The position numbers were made by a program, and so were the translations under genes. Below, one piece after another: positions 45,301-56,007 of a stretch of DNA of 64,000 bases. The notes under the pieces were generated by a model that worked only from the letters and a program-made list of their open reading frames with translations, ran no database searches and was not told the origin of the DNA. Origin of the DNA: Catenaria anguillulae PL171 (taxonomy: Eukaryota; Blastocladiomycota; Blastocladiomycetes; Blastocladiales; Catenariaceae); contig MCFL01000015.1 of assembly GCA_002102555.1 (NCBI GenBank), forward strand, positions 310,001 through 374,000. Reading direction: 5' to 3'. Numbering within the stretch: the stretch's first letter is position 1; each line of letters opens with the position of its first letter.

Positions 45301-46894
45301 GCAGCTCGTGCGACGTGGTGGCCACAAACTGTGATACCTCCTTGACGTGCGCCTCGGCGGCAGCCAGCCGCTTTTCCATTCCGTCGCGGTCCTGCACGGC
45401 AAGGGCCAGCTGCGTTTCCGCTGACTGACGCGTCACGTACTGGTGCGCATGGTCGAGCGACACTTGCAGCTGGGTCAGGAGATCCGTGTACCTGAGTGTT
45501 TCGGCCAAGCTGAGGTGCAAGGCGGTTTCGTCCGACGCGCCAAGGACAATGAAGCCGGTGCGTGTGCCAAAGCGGAGGCGGAACGCGAGTCCCGACGAGT
45601 AGCGTGCGCAGCCAAGGAGATAGGCGACATCGACGGTCGACAATTTGACGATTTGTGACTGGGTCAGGATGGAGCTATTCCAATCATACCCACACAATCA
45701 CAATCCGAGTCAGTCAAGTGCGAAACAGAGGGAAGAGAATGCAATATGATCGCCGCACTTTGCAACCCGCTGGCTCGTCTCTAAAGTGTAATCTGTAAAG
45801 AATGGACCCGCGACCGAACGACCAGATGCAGAAACGTGATGCTCGGCAAAGCATCTCAACACACGGCACGCGCGGTTGCTTGATGCATTGGCCGGCGACG
45901 AATCCAGCGGATGCCTACGCCTGCTGCTTGCTGGCGCAGCCATACCCGTGTCGATTGGGAGAAAGACCGTGACGGATGGGAACTTTGGGTACGAGCGAGC
46001 AAGCTCGCCAACAGCAGCATCGATGGTCGACTGAAGAGACGTGCGACCGTGAATGAAGGTGACGAAATGACGGAACTAGATGAAAAAACGACGGTAAAGT
46101 CGAGTCAGGTTGCAAATATCGAGTTTTGAGGGCGTTGGGATTTCGGGGGGCGCACATTTTCGGCCCACTTGTCCGTGGACTGGGTGATTGCATCGCGTCG
46201 AATCAAAAGTCCGAGCTCCTCTTCGAGACGGCTCATGCGCATTGGGTATGTGAGCAGGTCGGGCATGAGCCGCAAAAGCACGGCGGCGGTGGCGGACGAT
46301 ACGAGTGCACTAGAATGAGGCGCAGCCGGGTCAATCATTCCGAGCAACATCTGTACCACTCAAGGTGAACAGCACACGTACGTCACAACTTTGATACTGG
46401 TCAATACCCAGAACGGGGCCATGAGAATGCGGACCAGATGCGTCAATCCGCTGAAAAACACAACACGATGCAATGCTCGGTGAGTGCCGAAAACGCACCA
46501 CGGCCCAAGGAGATCGTATACGAGATAAGAAAGCATAAAGGAGGTCGCACCAGCACATGATGAAGGCCGTAAACAACCACAAGACCCATGTCAGCGGGAA
46601 CCTCGACGACAACTGACGCTGGAAGTACCAGATCATGAGCGGAATGGCGAAATAAGCGCCTGCGGTTATCCCATCAGCAGCATTTTCAACAGACATTTCC
46701 AGCGGCGTTGACGAAAAGGGCGATGCATTCGCTTGCACAGCATCCCCTGGTTGCTGTAACTGCTTTGCCAGATGGACCTCTATCGCTGCGGGCGGGTGAG
46801 CATACGGTCTGGGTGCTGGCGTTGCAGAAGCAACTTGTGCGCTGCATGCAACGGCGGCAATGAGGACGCATGCGAGGGCTAGGGCGGGCTGCAT
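42329..46894 (-). CDS. ethylene-receptor-like hybrid histidine kinase
   Basis: Model: complement(join(42329..42449, 42527..42660, 42734..44685, 44761..45674, 45759..46075, 46156..46309, 46382..46450, 46551..46894)), 1334 residues; every phase closes. Order: signal-peptide-like start (1-25); three membrane segments (about 74-165) matching plant ETR1, with Asp74 and Tyr81 (ADGITAGAYFAIP), then Cys115 and His119 (CCGLTH), equivalent to ETR1 Asp25, Tyr32, Cys65 and His69 that bind Cu(I)/ethylene; KVVTALVSSATA and LMPDLL as in ETR1; GAF-like region (about 205-360); HisKA with His417 (SHELRTPMNA); N-box Asn536; a 200-residue low-complexity insert; G1 DSGQGI (750) and G2 HGTGLGLA; a degenerate receiver; and a C-terminal receiver (LVVDDNP, phospho-acceptor Asp1244 in FMDVSMP, Lys in ISKPI). 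Likely an endomembrane sensor feeding a phosphorelay. Such receptors have been reported in early-diverging fungi; ligand binding here is inference. Confidence 0.9.
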
Positions 46895-49006
46895 GATACG
46901 AATGCTCTGGGTTTGGTGGCGAGAGTCATGGCGGGTTGAGCGGGTGGGCAGAGGGATGTATGCTCAATAAATGCATGTGGATCTTTTGAGCCTGGGTGAT
47001 TCCTGTTGGCCGATTGTGGAAGGATGGGGTCGAGGGAGTTTCGTTGACGGGACTGTTGGACAACAGGATCGGGGCTCGCTGACGCGAGCTCTTGTACGAC
47101 AGTCATAATGGCTAATGGAGGGATTGGTTGGTCTGTCGAATGTGGAATTCTTGTCGCCAAATGGCAGGGGGTATGTAGTATGACAGGCGGCTATTGGTGT
47201 TTGGTATCCGGCAAGCAAGCGGGAATCTGTCTCTTGGTCTTGAGAGCACTTGAACCAATCAGCGAGCGAGGTCAGAGTTATGCTGATGGGCAGGAGCAAT
47301 TACCCACGATCGAAGCGCACGTACAAAGTCCCGATTCCGCCCTTGTAGAGACAGGCAGTGAACCGTCAATGATCGAGGCACGAGTTTAGGACACGTGCAC
47401 GTGTGATTCCAGGTCGTGGTACTGTGGGAATAGGCCAACAGCGCCGCTTAGTTTAGAGCTGAGCTGAACAGGCGTGAACGAACGACGATCGGAAGGGGGG
47501 CGGCCCGGAAAATCACTTGGCGCCAAGGGATTGATTAGACTGGAGGGCAGCGCAGGCAGAGCTGGATGCATGTATTGAAGCCAAATCCCTCGAGAGAAAG
47601 AAAGATTGACTCGACCGAGTATCACAGCGTATCAGACACGCGGATTGGAGTCTGTCTGCTGCTTGATTGGGTATGCTGTGCAACAGCAATGTGCGAAAAG
47701 CTGGAGGGAAATGTTGGGGTGGGGAATATTTGCTGGGGATCAGATCGATGGTACGGCGGTGTTGGAACTGTTGTGGGACTGAAGGAAATTCGCTGTGAAT
47801 ATGGGGGTCAGCAAAGCTTGAAGACGCTTCCTACATAAGTTGACACGACCAAACACCGTGCCAAGGCCATCACACTTAGGGAGCCAATTGGGCGAGATAC
47901 TCAAGAGGGTAGTTTTGAAGATGTCGATCGGGCAAGCGTCAAGTATGAAGATGACGATGAGGTTCGGCCAAAACGAATGTGGTTGCCAGAAAAAGATGGC
48001 AGGGATGGGTTCGTGGCGGACTGTGCGACTGTCGCAGGCTCAAAGAGGTGATGACAGCCGGCTGCCTTTACTTGGTTGGACCTCAAGTACAACCAGGCAA
48101 TGGTAGAAGGGAATGCTTAGGCTGAAATGGCGTACATGCATCTATTGGGAGATTGTCTTCGGCGAATGCTCGGGTGATGTGAAAATGACGACTCGAGCAA
48201 CTAAAGCTGATCGACAGGTAGAGAGGGGACTAGAACGAGCCAAGGGAGGGGGAGGCAGAGGGAGCGGTAGGTGTAACGAGAGAGCCGGTGGAGATGGGCA
48301 ATGTAAGTAGGACTCTTGATTGTACATGTGGGCACTACGTAAGAGGGCAGCCTGGGGCGGAAAGATCTCAAGGGTAGGATCTGTGGTAAGAAGCTGAGGT
48401 TGAAGCAAAGACAAAATTGGCAGACAGGAGCCTTTTCTCCACGCTCGAGATCGATGGACCGGAGAGCCACCGCCGGCCAAGGAAGCTGATGACGGGGCAC
48501 CACGGTCCTTCAAAGCAACCCGCAGATGGATTTACTGCACATGTACCAAGGCAGGGTCAATAGATGAGCAAAGAGGAGCCCAAGCATCCATTCATACTTA
48601 CCTCTGTACAAATACAAAGGAGTTCACCGGATCCAAGAAAGCGCCACACAGGTTGGCGGAGGACTTGTGGAGACTCACACCATTTTGTGTGTAGCTTAAA
48701 CATGGTAACTTGTCTGTGAGGACATCAACGGATAAATCGCGATCATCCGACGACCAGGATTTCTATGGGTATGGACTACGATGAGTCGGATTGAGCCTGG
48801 CCGATTTGCCCACATATTCCTCAATAACAGTGTGTTACATAGTTTCAGCATTTAACCTGTTACCGCATTCTGACTCTGAGCATTTGCTGGGGTGCGTTGT
48901 TGTCAGATCTGCGGGCGTTCAGCTTCTGAATTGCGTGAGTGAATAGCATATGTACATTTCGTACGTCGACCGTTCCCTGCCCAGAATATGGTAAGTGAAA
49001 CGAGCC
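46895..49006. other. 2.1-kb divergent intergenic region
   Basis: Upstream of both the ethylene-receptor-like kinase (-) and the topoisomerase-like gene (+). Only short frames without protein-like content; a GTAAGT donor-like site at 48991 could belong to a 5' UTR intron of the topoisomerase-like gene. Confidence 0.45.
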
Positions 49007-50554
49007 ATGCGATCCCGACCGTCCGCAATGTCGTCCCGCCACCATGTAGTTCATAAAAACCCACTTTCCGCGGCAGACCCGGATCCCCTACCCGATGTCG
49101 TTGCCTCTTGGCCCAAATGGTGGCTCCTTCCTGATCCTCTCTCCACGAAATGGCTCTCCCTTCAGCACGCTGGCCCGTGCTTTCCGCCTGACTACACACC
49201 TCACGGCGTGCCAATCCTCTATGGCGGCCAACCAGTTTCCCTTGGCCCTGCAGCAGAAGAGGCTGCCACGCTCTACGCAGCCACCATTGGCGTCGCACCA
49301 AGCAGCAACGTGTTTGACGCCAACTTCTTCTCCGACTTTCTCACCATAATTCGTGCTTCCGAGCCCACAACGTGCCCCATCACCGAGTTTGACAAGTGCG
49401 ACTTTTCGCCTCTTATCAACTACTTGTCCGCAGAACGCGCGCGGCGCCAGGCCATGTCTGCCGACGAAAAAGCCGCTGCCAAAGCCGCAAAGGCTGCACT
49501 TGAGGAGCCACATGCGCACGCCTACGTTGATGGGCAGCCCGTCAAACTCGGTGCATTTCATGTTGATCCACCATGTATCTTTCGCGGTCGCGGGCAGCAC
49601 CCGCTTGCAGGCAAGATCCGCGCGCGCGTCCGTCCGGAAGATGTGATTATCAACGTGGGCGAGTCAGATCCGGTGCCTTTGCCGCCTTCTGCGCACAAGT
49701 GGAAGCAGGTGGTGCATGATCATTCGGCCTTGTGGGTGGCAAAGTGGACCGATTCCATCGAGGGAGGGGACAGGTATGTGCATATGCCGCTGGTGAGCGC
49801 GTGGAAGGGCTTGGCGGATTTCAAAAAGTTTGAGGCGGCCAGGAGGCTCAAGGGTGGGATTGAGCGGGTGCGAAGGGAGTATATGCGGTCGATTCGGGAC
49901 GAGGCAAGCGAGCAGAGAGAGCGCCAGCTTGCGACGGCCGTATACTTGATAGACTGGATTGGGTTGCGTGTAGGCGGCAGTCCGAGCCAAGATGCAGATG
50001 ACGGCACCGTGGGCATTCTCGGCTGTTGCTCGTTGCAGTGCAAGGATATCGCGGTCACAAGTGAGGACACGGTTTCGATTGCTGGCGCTCGTGAGCTTGC
50101 CCTTGATCCGCTCGTGTGCACCATCTTGCGGTCGCTGAAGCAGGAAAAGCAGGACGCGGAACCTCTGTTCCATTTGATCGATTTCACTTTGCTGTCCAGG
50201 TACCTGACGTCGCTCATGGACGGCTTGACAGCGACCGTGTTTCGCGCGTTTAATGCGTCGTTCTCGACGCAGCAAGAGCTCGCCCGTTCGCCCGCCAATG
50301 CGGCAAGCATCGATGATTTGGTTTCGTTTCACGGTCGTGCGCTTGAGGCAGCGGCCGCAAGGTGTCATTTTGCGCTGGATGCACTGTCGACTGAGGTGAC
50401 GGGAGTGTGCACGGCCCAGGTGAATTATGTGGACCCAAGGATCAGCGTGTCGTGGTGTAAACGTCATCATGTGCCCATTGAGCGAGTTTTCATGCTGTCA
50501 TTGACAGAAAAGTATGTTTGGGCCTTGGACGTGGATCCGGATTGGCATTGGTAA
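49007..50554 (+). CDS. shortened DNA topoisomerase IB-like protein
   Basis: Intronless, 515 residues from the ATG at 49007. It aligns with eukaryotic Top1 core: KWWLLPDPLSTKW, HAGPCFPPDY, KCDFSPLINY, PPCIFRGRGQHPLAGKI, PEDVIINVGES, KWKQVVHDH, GCCSL, LMDGLTATVFRAFNAS, VNYVDPRISVSWCKR. The catalytic Tyr (474, VNYVDPRI) and both arginines (LRVGG; VFRAFNAS) are retained. The segment holding the catalytic lysine (GKDSIRY in human) reads AGARELA, and the NHQRxPPK block with the catalytic His is not recognisable, though a lone RCH lies nearby. The charged N-terminal domain and coiled-coil linker are missing; the family norm is about 750 residues. Lack of introns and of catalytic residues suggests a diverged paralogue or retrocopy; activity is doubtful. 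Alignment is from memory. Confidence 0.8.
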   Translation: MRSRPSAMSSRHHVVHKNPLSAADPDPLPDVVASWPKWWLLPDPLSTKWLSLQHAGPCFPPDYTPHGVPILYGGQPVSLGPAAEEAATLYAATIGVAPSSNVFDANFFSDFLTIIRASEPTTCPITEFDKCDFSPLINYLSAERARRQAMSADEKAAAKAAKAALEEPHAHAYVDGQPVKLGAFHVDPPCIFRGRGQHPLAGKIRARVRPEDVIINVGESDPVPLPPSAHKWKQVVHDHSALWVAKWTDSIEGGDRYVHMPLVSAWKGLADFKKFEAARRLKGGIERVRREYMRSIRDEASEQRERQLATAVYLIDWIGLRVGGSPSQDADDGTVGILGCCSLQCKDIAVTSEDTVSIAGARELALDPLVCTILRSLKQEKQDAEPLFHLIDFTLLSRYLTSLMDGLTATVFRAFNASFSTQQELARSPANAASIDDLVSFHGRALEAAAARCHFALDALSTEVTGVCTAQVNYVDPRISVSWCKRHHVPIERVFMLSLTEKYVWALDVDPDWHW

Positions 50555-51490
50555 GCCGCAAGTAGAAATGAATTTTTTTTCATCTTGGTTCCCTTGCCGA
50601 CTTGTTGGCAAGCATCGCTCAACTCTTCAACCTCACCATTCGGCTGCTGTATACTCAGCGGCTTAAAGCTCCAGCAATAAAAGGACGACAGGTCAGCAAA
50701 GAAACAGATAATAAAGGTAGATGCATTCGCTCTTCTCGTTGCGCTTTTGAGCGAGAGTGGGTACCGAAAAGGTCCGTCTTGTTCCCATCTGTGTGTGCAA
50801 CGCACCGAGTTCATGTTTCCACAGGGAACCAGACACGCGACACAGGCCGTGAGGTCCTCAACAGAAGACAGGAAATGACCATCAGCCTGATTGCGCTGTT
50901 TTTCGAGACAAAGTCATGTCAGGTGTCGATCAGGAAGTGACCCTCGCGGCGTCGGTCGTCGAAGGCAAAGGGCCGGGGCCGGAAACAGCAGTGGAGCCGG
51001 CGGCCGAGCCAGAGGTAATGAAGGCGGCTTGTGGGACCCGCTCAGCATGCGCCTTGAGTGTCCTTTTCGCCGGAGCGGGCCTCAGTCGCTCGATACAGAG
51101 AAAGCGATGGTCATGGTGCATTGGCTGTACAAGATGAGACGAAAACAAAAGAGGCACGACTGATACCCGTGGGCGGTCGCTGACAGTGGGCGAGGGTGGG
51201 CCGGTTCATTGAGGCTCGCACACGGAGCCTCATCGGTCTCCTTCATTCCTCAGGCACACTCTCTCAGCAGGACTTGATACCACTCACAACTTGACGTGTG
51301 ACGCAGTGACAAGGCATGTATACACTTCATCCATCCATTCGTTCCCTTGCCGCATTGGCTCGACATTCTCCACTCTCGACTCGGGCCGATCTTGCGCTTG
51401 AGCAACGGTGTCTCCCGATTGCTGATGAGACTTTTGGACCGGCGTGTAAGAAAACATGTGTATGTACCCTCACTAACGAAAAGGCTCGAG
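50555..51490. other. convergent 3' intergenic region, no gene seen
   Basis: Between the stops of the topoisomerase-like gene and the hydrolase. No coherent coding signal on either strand. Confidence 0.5.
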
Positions 51491-53387
51491 TCAATGCGCC
51501 ACCACCGCACCAACATAATCTCGGCTTTCCACTCCCACGGGCCCCGACCCATGAATAAACGCAACCACGTCCGCAAACAATCCGGACCCTGCATCCATCA
51601 AATCCGCCACTGGCTGCACATGGTTGAGCCCGTCGCGCAGTTCGAGCTGCACGTCTGGATTGAACGAGCGCACCAGCTCGGCAATGGACGCGGCCTGTGT
51701 GCAAGGGACCGTATGGTCTTCGGTACCATGCACAATGCACATGCGTTTCGGGAGAGCAGATTCAATCGCGGCAGACCAGGTGGCGGTTGGCGAGGAGGCA
51801 GACGTGGAGCAGATGGCGGCAGAAAGGAGGACGGTGGGCGATCGCAAGAGCATGTTTTCCAGCGATGTGCCTGATTCATTTCGGGCAAAGTCAGTGGATG
51901 CGAATCAAAACAAACAAGAAGAGGGGAAAATGATACGCACGAGCAGCTCGCCGCATTCCCGAAATCTCCTCGACGCCACGCATGGATTCGTAATCGTAAT
52001 GCTGGACCACATTGAACACACCGGACAGCAGCACGCATGACCGTATCTTGGGCAACCTCTGCGTCAGCACCGGCATCTCGCCCTTACTCTCCCTCGCCCT
52101 CTTTTTCTTTCCCACGGGCGCGGAATAATACCCCGACTCGCGCAACACGTCCGCCACCCTGTCCCGGTCCACTGTCAACCCAGCGCTGCCCACAAGCACC
52201 GTCAACAGAGCCAAATGTGCGCCCGCAGAATGGCCCATCAGATGCACATTGTTTCTGTCGCCGCCATACTCGTGAATGTGCTCATGGACCCAAGTGAGCG
52301 CGTCGGCAACATCGCTAATCATGTCGTCCATGGTTCCGCGCGGATACGTGCGGTAGTCTGGGACCACGGTGACGATACCGCGCAGGGCAAATGTGTGGCC
52401 GAGGGCACGGTAGTAGGATTTTGAGCCCGAGGACCAGGCGCCGCCGTCTGTCGGTCGGTACAGTGCACGTGTGAGCAGATTAAACGAGATGGAATTGGGA
52501 GAACTGTAGGCAAATGGAGACGCACAGATGAAGACGAGAACGGGCGATGTCCCTTTGGATTTGTGGATGCCGTTGACTTTGGGAGTGGCAGAGGCAGCTG
52601 GACTTGAAGACGAAGAAGAAGGAGGACGCGAGGTACAGTATACATCCAGCTTGAGGTCGGGGCAGGCCGTCGAAAAGGGAATGTTGGTCCTATCAACATA
52701 CACACACACGCATACACAAGGACATGGTCAGCGCTACATGTTCAACAGCCGACTGGATTGCTTCGCCGGAGGTGCAAGTGCAAACTCATACACGATGGTC
52801 CGGCGAAATCTGTTCCCACCCATGACCCAATTGACGGAAAACACCACCGCCTGCCTGACGACGGGATCAAACGGCATCAACACGACCGACTGAATGGCTG
52901 CCCAAAACACCTTTGCAACCCTGACGGGATGCCACCGGAGCAACACGCGCGTCCCAGCAGGGCGACCATCCTGCGCAGACATCAAGTACACGAGTGCACA
53001 GCAAATGTACGCGAGGACGGCGAGCACGGGTAGCGTAGGGACAAGGACGGCGGCAGCAACAACGAGGATCGGGACGAGGGCGACGCACACGATGAGTGAG
53101 GCCGCAGAGACAGTCAAAACGGCGAGTGTAAAGAGGGTCAGGTGTGGGAGCGATGACAGGGAGGAGCGCAGCCGGCGAAGGAGGCCGTCGACGAGCGCGC
53201 CGACGACAGGGATCGGGGTCGCAGAGTTGGTGTTTGGCTGCGGGATAGGGTTGGACATGGTGTCATTCATTCCTGTGGGATTGGCATTGCACTTGCCGTC
53301 CATCATTGGTGCATTTGAAGGGGGAGGCACCGAGTCCATCAGTCCATCGGCACCAACAGCCGAGACGGCATGACGGCATGACGGCAT
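51491..53387 (-). CDS. membrane alpha/beta hydrolase, prenylcysteine methylesterase (ICME)-like
   Basis: Model: complement(join(51491..51870, 51941..52447, 52526..52689, 52738..53387)), 566 residues if the first ATG is used; later in-frame ATGs before the membrane part are equally possible. An N-terminal hydrophobic region with two or more membrane segments (LFTLAVLTVSAASLIVCVAL; VLAVLAYICCALVYL) precedes RFRRTIVYEF and DLKLDVYC, matching the RRSIVYG and NRLDLYLP blocks of plant ICME. The hydrolase domain has oxyanion loop VLVFIYGGAWSSGSK, PDYRTYPRGTMDDM, nucleophile GHSAGAH, acid HGTEDHTVP and His in DGLNHVQ. ICME removes the carboxyl methyl ester from prenylated CaaX proteins in endomembranes. 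A general carboxylesterase role cannot be excluded. Confidence 0.8.
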
Positions 53388-53593
53388 GAGTGCATGTCAG
53401 GGACTGCCAGCAAAGCGCGGAAACGTCGGATCGGAATCCATCATCCTCGGCGGCATGAATGCACGTGCCCCCCGAGCGAGCTTGAGCGCGGTCGAAGGCA
53501 TATGAAGGCGTACCAAAGTCCAATGTAACCGCACTCGGCCACCTTGCGCAATCCACTCTGGACCTGCACAAACACCCTTCAAGACCTCCCAAG

Positions 53594-54422
53594 ATGCCAA
53601 AGTATTACTGCGGTACAGTCCTTGTCCGCATTCGCTTGTTCGCCCCTAACCGTGGCACTGACCGCGGAACTGGTTGATGCTGTCCTGTCGATAACAGACT
53701 ACTGTGACATCTTTCTCACGCACGACTCGCCCTCGGTGCGCCGCTCGCACAACATTGGCCTCAAGCACATCAATGCCGTCAAGGAATACTACTCGGAGCT
53801 GGGTGCCGGCCAAACCCAGGAAATCATCGACATGATCACCAACACGCACGCCTCGCGCGGCATGGCCGTCCCTCCCCCGCCCATCCCTGCACCCTTGCCC
53901 ATGGGCCCGCCTGGTGGCGGCTACGGCGGGCACGGTGGATTCCAGCACCGACATGGCGGCGGCGGCGGCGGCGGCGGCGGAGGCGGGCACCAGGGCCACG
54001 GTGGTGGTGGCGGCGGCGCACATCATCACAATCATCATCCAGGTGGCTCGTTCCAACAACCGCGCTCAGGCCCTCCTGGGTCGCAATACCCGAACCAGGC
54101 GCCTGCAGGTACCGGTCCAGGCCAAATGTACGGCGGTGGAGGCGGCCAGGGAGGTGGGTTCCGAGGTGGGTACGGCGGCGGTGCGCCGCGTGATGATCAT
54201 TACCGCGGCGGCGGCGGTGGTGGCGACCGCCAAGACGACCGGTATGTGCCTGGAGGAGACCGCAGCGATCGCGACAGGTATCAGCCCGGCCCGCCCTTGG
54301 GTGGGCAAGCCAGGTACTCGAGCAGTGGCGGTGGAGTCGCTGGTGGGTTGCCACCAAGGCCGCCTGTGGGTGGCGCGGGGATGGGGAGTGGTGGGTCGTC
54401 GCCAAAACGCCATCGGTACTGA
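53594..54422 (+). CDS. YHC1: U1 small nuclear ribonucleoprotein C
   Basis: Model: join(53594..53612, 53698..54422), 247 residues. The first exon is 19 nt and splits the zinc finger: MPKYYC|DYCDIFLTHDSPSVRR with HNIGLKH and NAVKEYYSEL, the single C2H2-type finger of U1-C. U1-C stabilises pairing of U1 snRNA with the 5' splice site. Human U1-C has 159 residues; here the Pro-rich region is followed by a longer Gly-rich tail with His-rich and RGG-like parts ending SSPKRHRY. Start is divergent from the ICME-like gene with about 200 bp between, implying a shared promoter. Confident from the finger alone. Confidence 0.95.
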
Positions 54423-54780
54423 TGTCGTGTGAAATGCTAGTCGAGTCACGTCCAAGCCGATGCATGTATTGGTCGGTTCATGTCGGATTCCTTTATGAAT
54501 ACAGTTTTTTCTCTTTGCCACTCATTCACCGTCCGAAGTGAGCTGCGTCGTTTGTTCAAGTCTTCAAATTTTCTATTAGTATACATGTCCTCTCCCAGTT
54601 TGTCTCGAGCGCTTAGTATCAACCTATTGTCGAACGCAAACTGTCGTTGCCGCCTGACACGTCAAAGTTGCGACTTCAATTGTCAAGACTCTCAAGACGG
54701 CAAACAATTGTATACTCGACAACAATCATTCACTCAATGCAAACTTGGCGCAATACCCCCATTGATTCCGATTTCACAAC
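54423..54780. other. intergenic between U1-C and GET1
   Basis: 358 bp, AT-richer than neighbours; U1-C 3' end and GET1 promoter. Nothing else seen. Confidence 0.5.
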
Positions 54781-55615
54781 ATGCTATCCACGCTCACAAC
54801 GACCCTCGGCGGCCTGATCCCGGCGCCCATCGCCTCCATGCCGCCGGCCCTCACGGTCCTTGTTGGCGCCATCTTTATCGAGCTCGTGTCGTGGCTCGGG
54901 TTCACGCTCATCTCGGAGCAGTTGTTTGCCGTATACCGGTGGGTGTTTTACCGGTCGTCGTATGCGCAGCAAGCGCAGTTGAGGGACGAGATTTTCGGGC
55001 TGCGCAAGGAGGTCAAGGGCGTCAGTGCCATGGTACGGTGTTGCCAGTGTTGCGGCAACGATGGCCCTGCTTCTGAATGAGAAAACAGTGCTAATGTAAT
55101 GGTGTGACAACCTGTGACCATATGTATGTGTAGGATGAGTTTGCCAAATGGGCAAGGGTCAGGCGCCAGTTGGACGGCAAGACCCAGGCTTACGAGGAGA
55201 TCAGTACGGTTCTCCTTTTCTAATCCTCCTGACACTTGCTGCTTCCCAAAAGATTACTCACTCCATCATGTCCTGGGAAATAGCCAACACGCTCCGGTCC
55301 ACCCGTACCATGTTCCTGCTCAAAGCCCAAGTCTTTACCCGCGGCCTCTTTTACCTCGTGTACCTAGGCCTGTCGATCGCGTATCGCACCACGCCCATGT
55401 TTTACGCCTCGGACGATTGGTTTGGCGGCGGGCTCATTGGCTGGTTCCTCAGCTTGCCGTTTGCGCCCGCGGGCGCCATTTCCGTGGTTGTTTGGGTGTA
55501 CGCGTGCCGGCGGGTGTTGAGGAACGTCATGGAGCTGGTGTTGGGCGACAAGCTGGATGCGGTGCCCGAGCAGGCCGCCGATGGGGTGTTGGCCGAGAAG
55601 GACAAGACCGACTGA
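54781..55615 (+). CDS. GET1: Get1/WRB, tail-anchored protein insertion receptor subunit
   Basis: Model: join(54781..55032, 55134..55203, 55284..55615), 217 residues. It is an ER membrane subunit that, with Get2/CAML, receives Get3-bound tail-anchored proteins. Topology fits the family: TM1 (LTVLVGAIFIELVSWLGFTL), a cytosolic coiled coil with the hallmark MDEFAKWARVRRQLDGKTQ, TM2 (TRGLFYLVYLGLSIAYR) and TM3 (FAPAGAISVVVWVYACRRV). The second intron is best taken as 80 nt (GTACGG to AATAG); a 44-nt alternative (GTTCTC to AAAAG) also keeps the frame and would add a short ITHSIMSWE-like stretch. Neighbouring genes give no extra hint. Confidence 0.9.
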
Positions 55616-56007
55616 GGTCATGTTTCGCGAGCGTGGTTGCGAACGGAGAGCGGGGTAGGTGGTGATGTATGAATGCCAGTATAACTCGATGTAACGACAT
55701 AGTCAATCTTGTGTGCCAATAAAGCTCCTTGGGCGTCATTCATGACAGGCATCAAAGCATTGAACACCCTGGCGACATGCGACATGCGACATGCGACATG
55801 CGACATGCGACATGCCCAGCCAGCCAGCCAGCAGGGTGGCGAGGTGGTGCCCCATGCCTGCAGGTGGTGGTCAACTCAAGTCCAGTAGTAGGTCTGCTGG
55901 AATCAATTCTTCTGCTCAGTCATTTTTCTTACCAAACCTCATGCAACTTGCCAAAGCAACTGCAATCCGGCGAGAAGCATCTGCAACACCACACACGCAC
56001 CAGTACC
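55616..56007. other. intergenic with simple repeats
   Basis: 392 bp between GET1 and the kinase; contains two adjacent microsatellites (listed separately). No gene. Confidence 0.6.
55772..55832. repeat. tandem microsatellites (GCGACAT)6 then (CAGC)4
   Basis: Six perfect GCGACAT heptamers at 55772-55813, then four CAGC units at 55817-55832. Both are immediately upstream of the kinase leader. Confidence 0.95.

Noticed and set aside
52734-53387. Separate small membrane-protein gene
   Set aside because: It splices in phase into the downstream hydrolase and reproduces the known membrane-hydrolase architecture of ICME.
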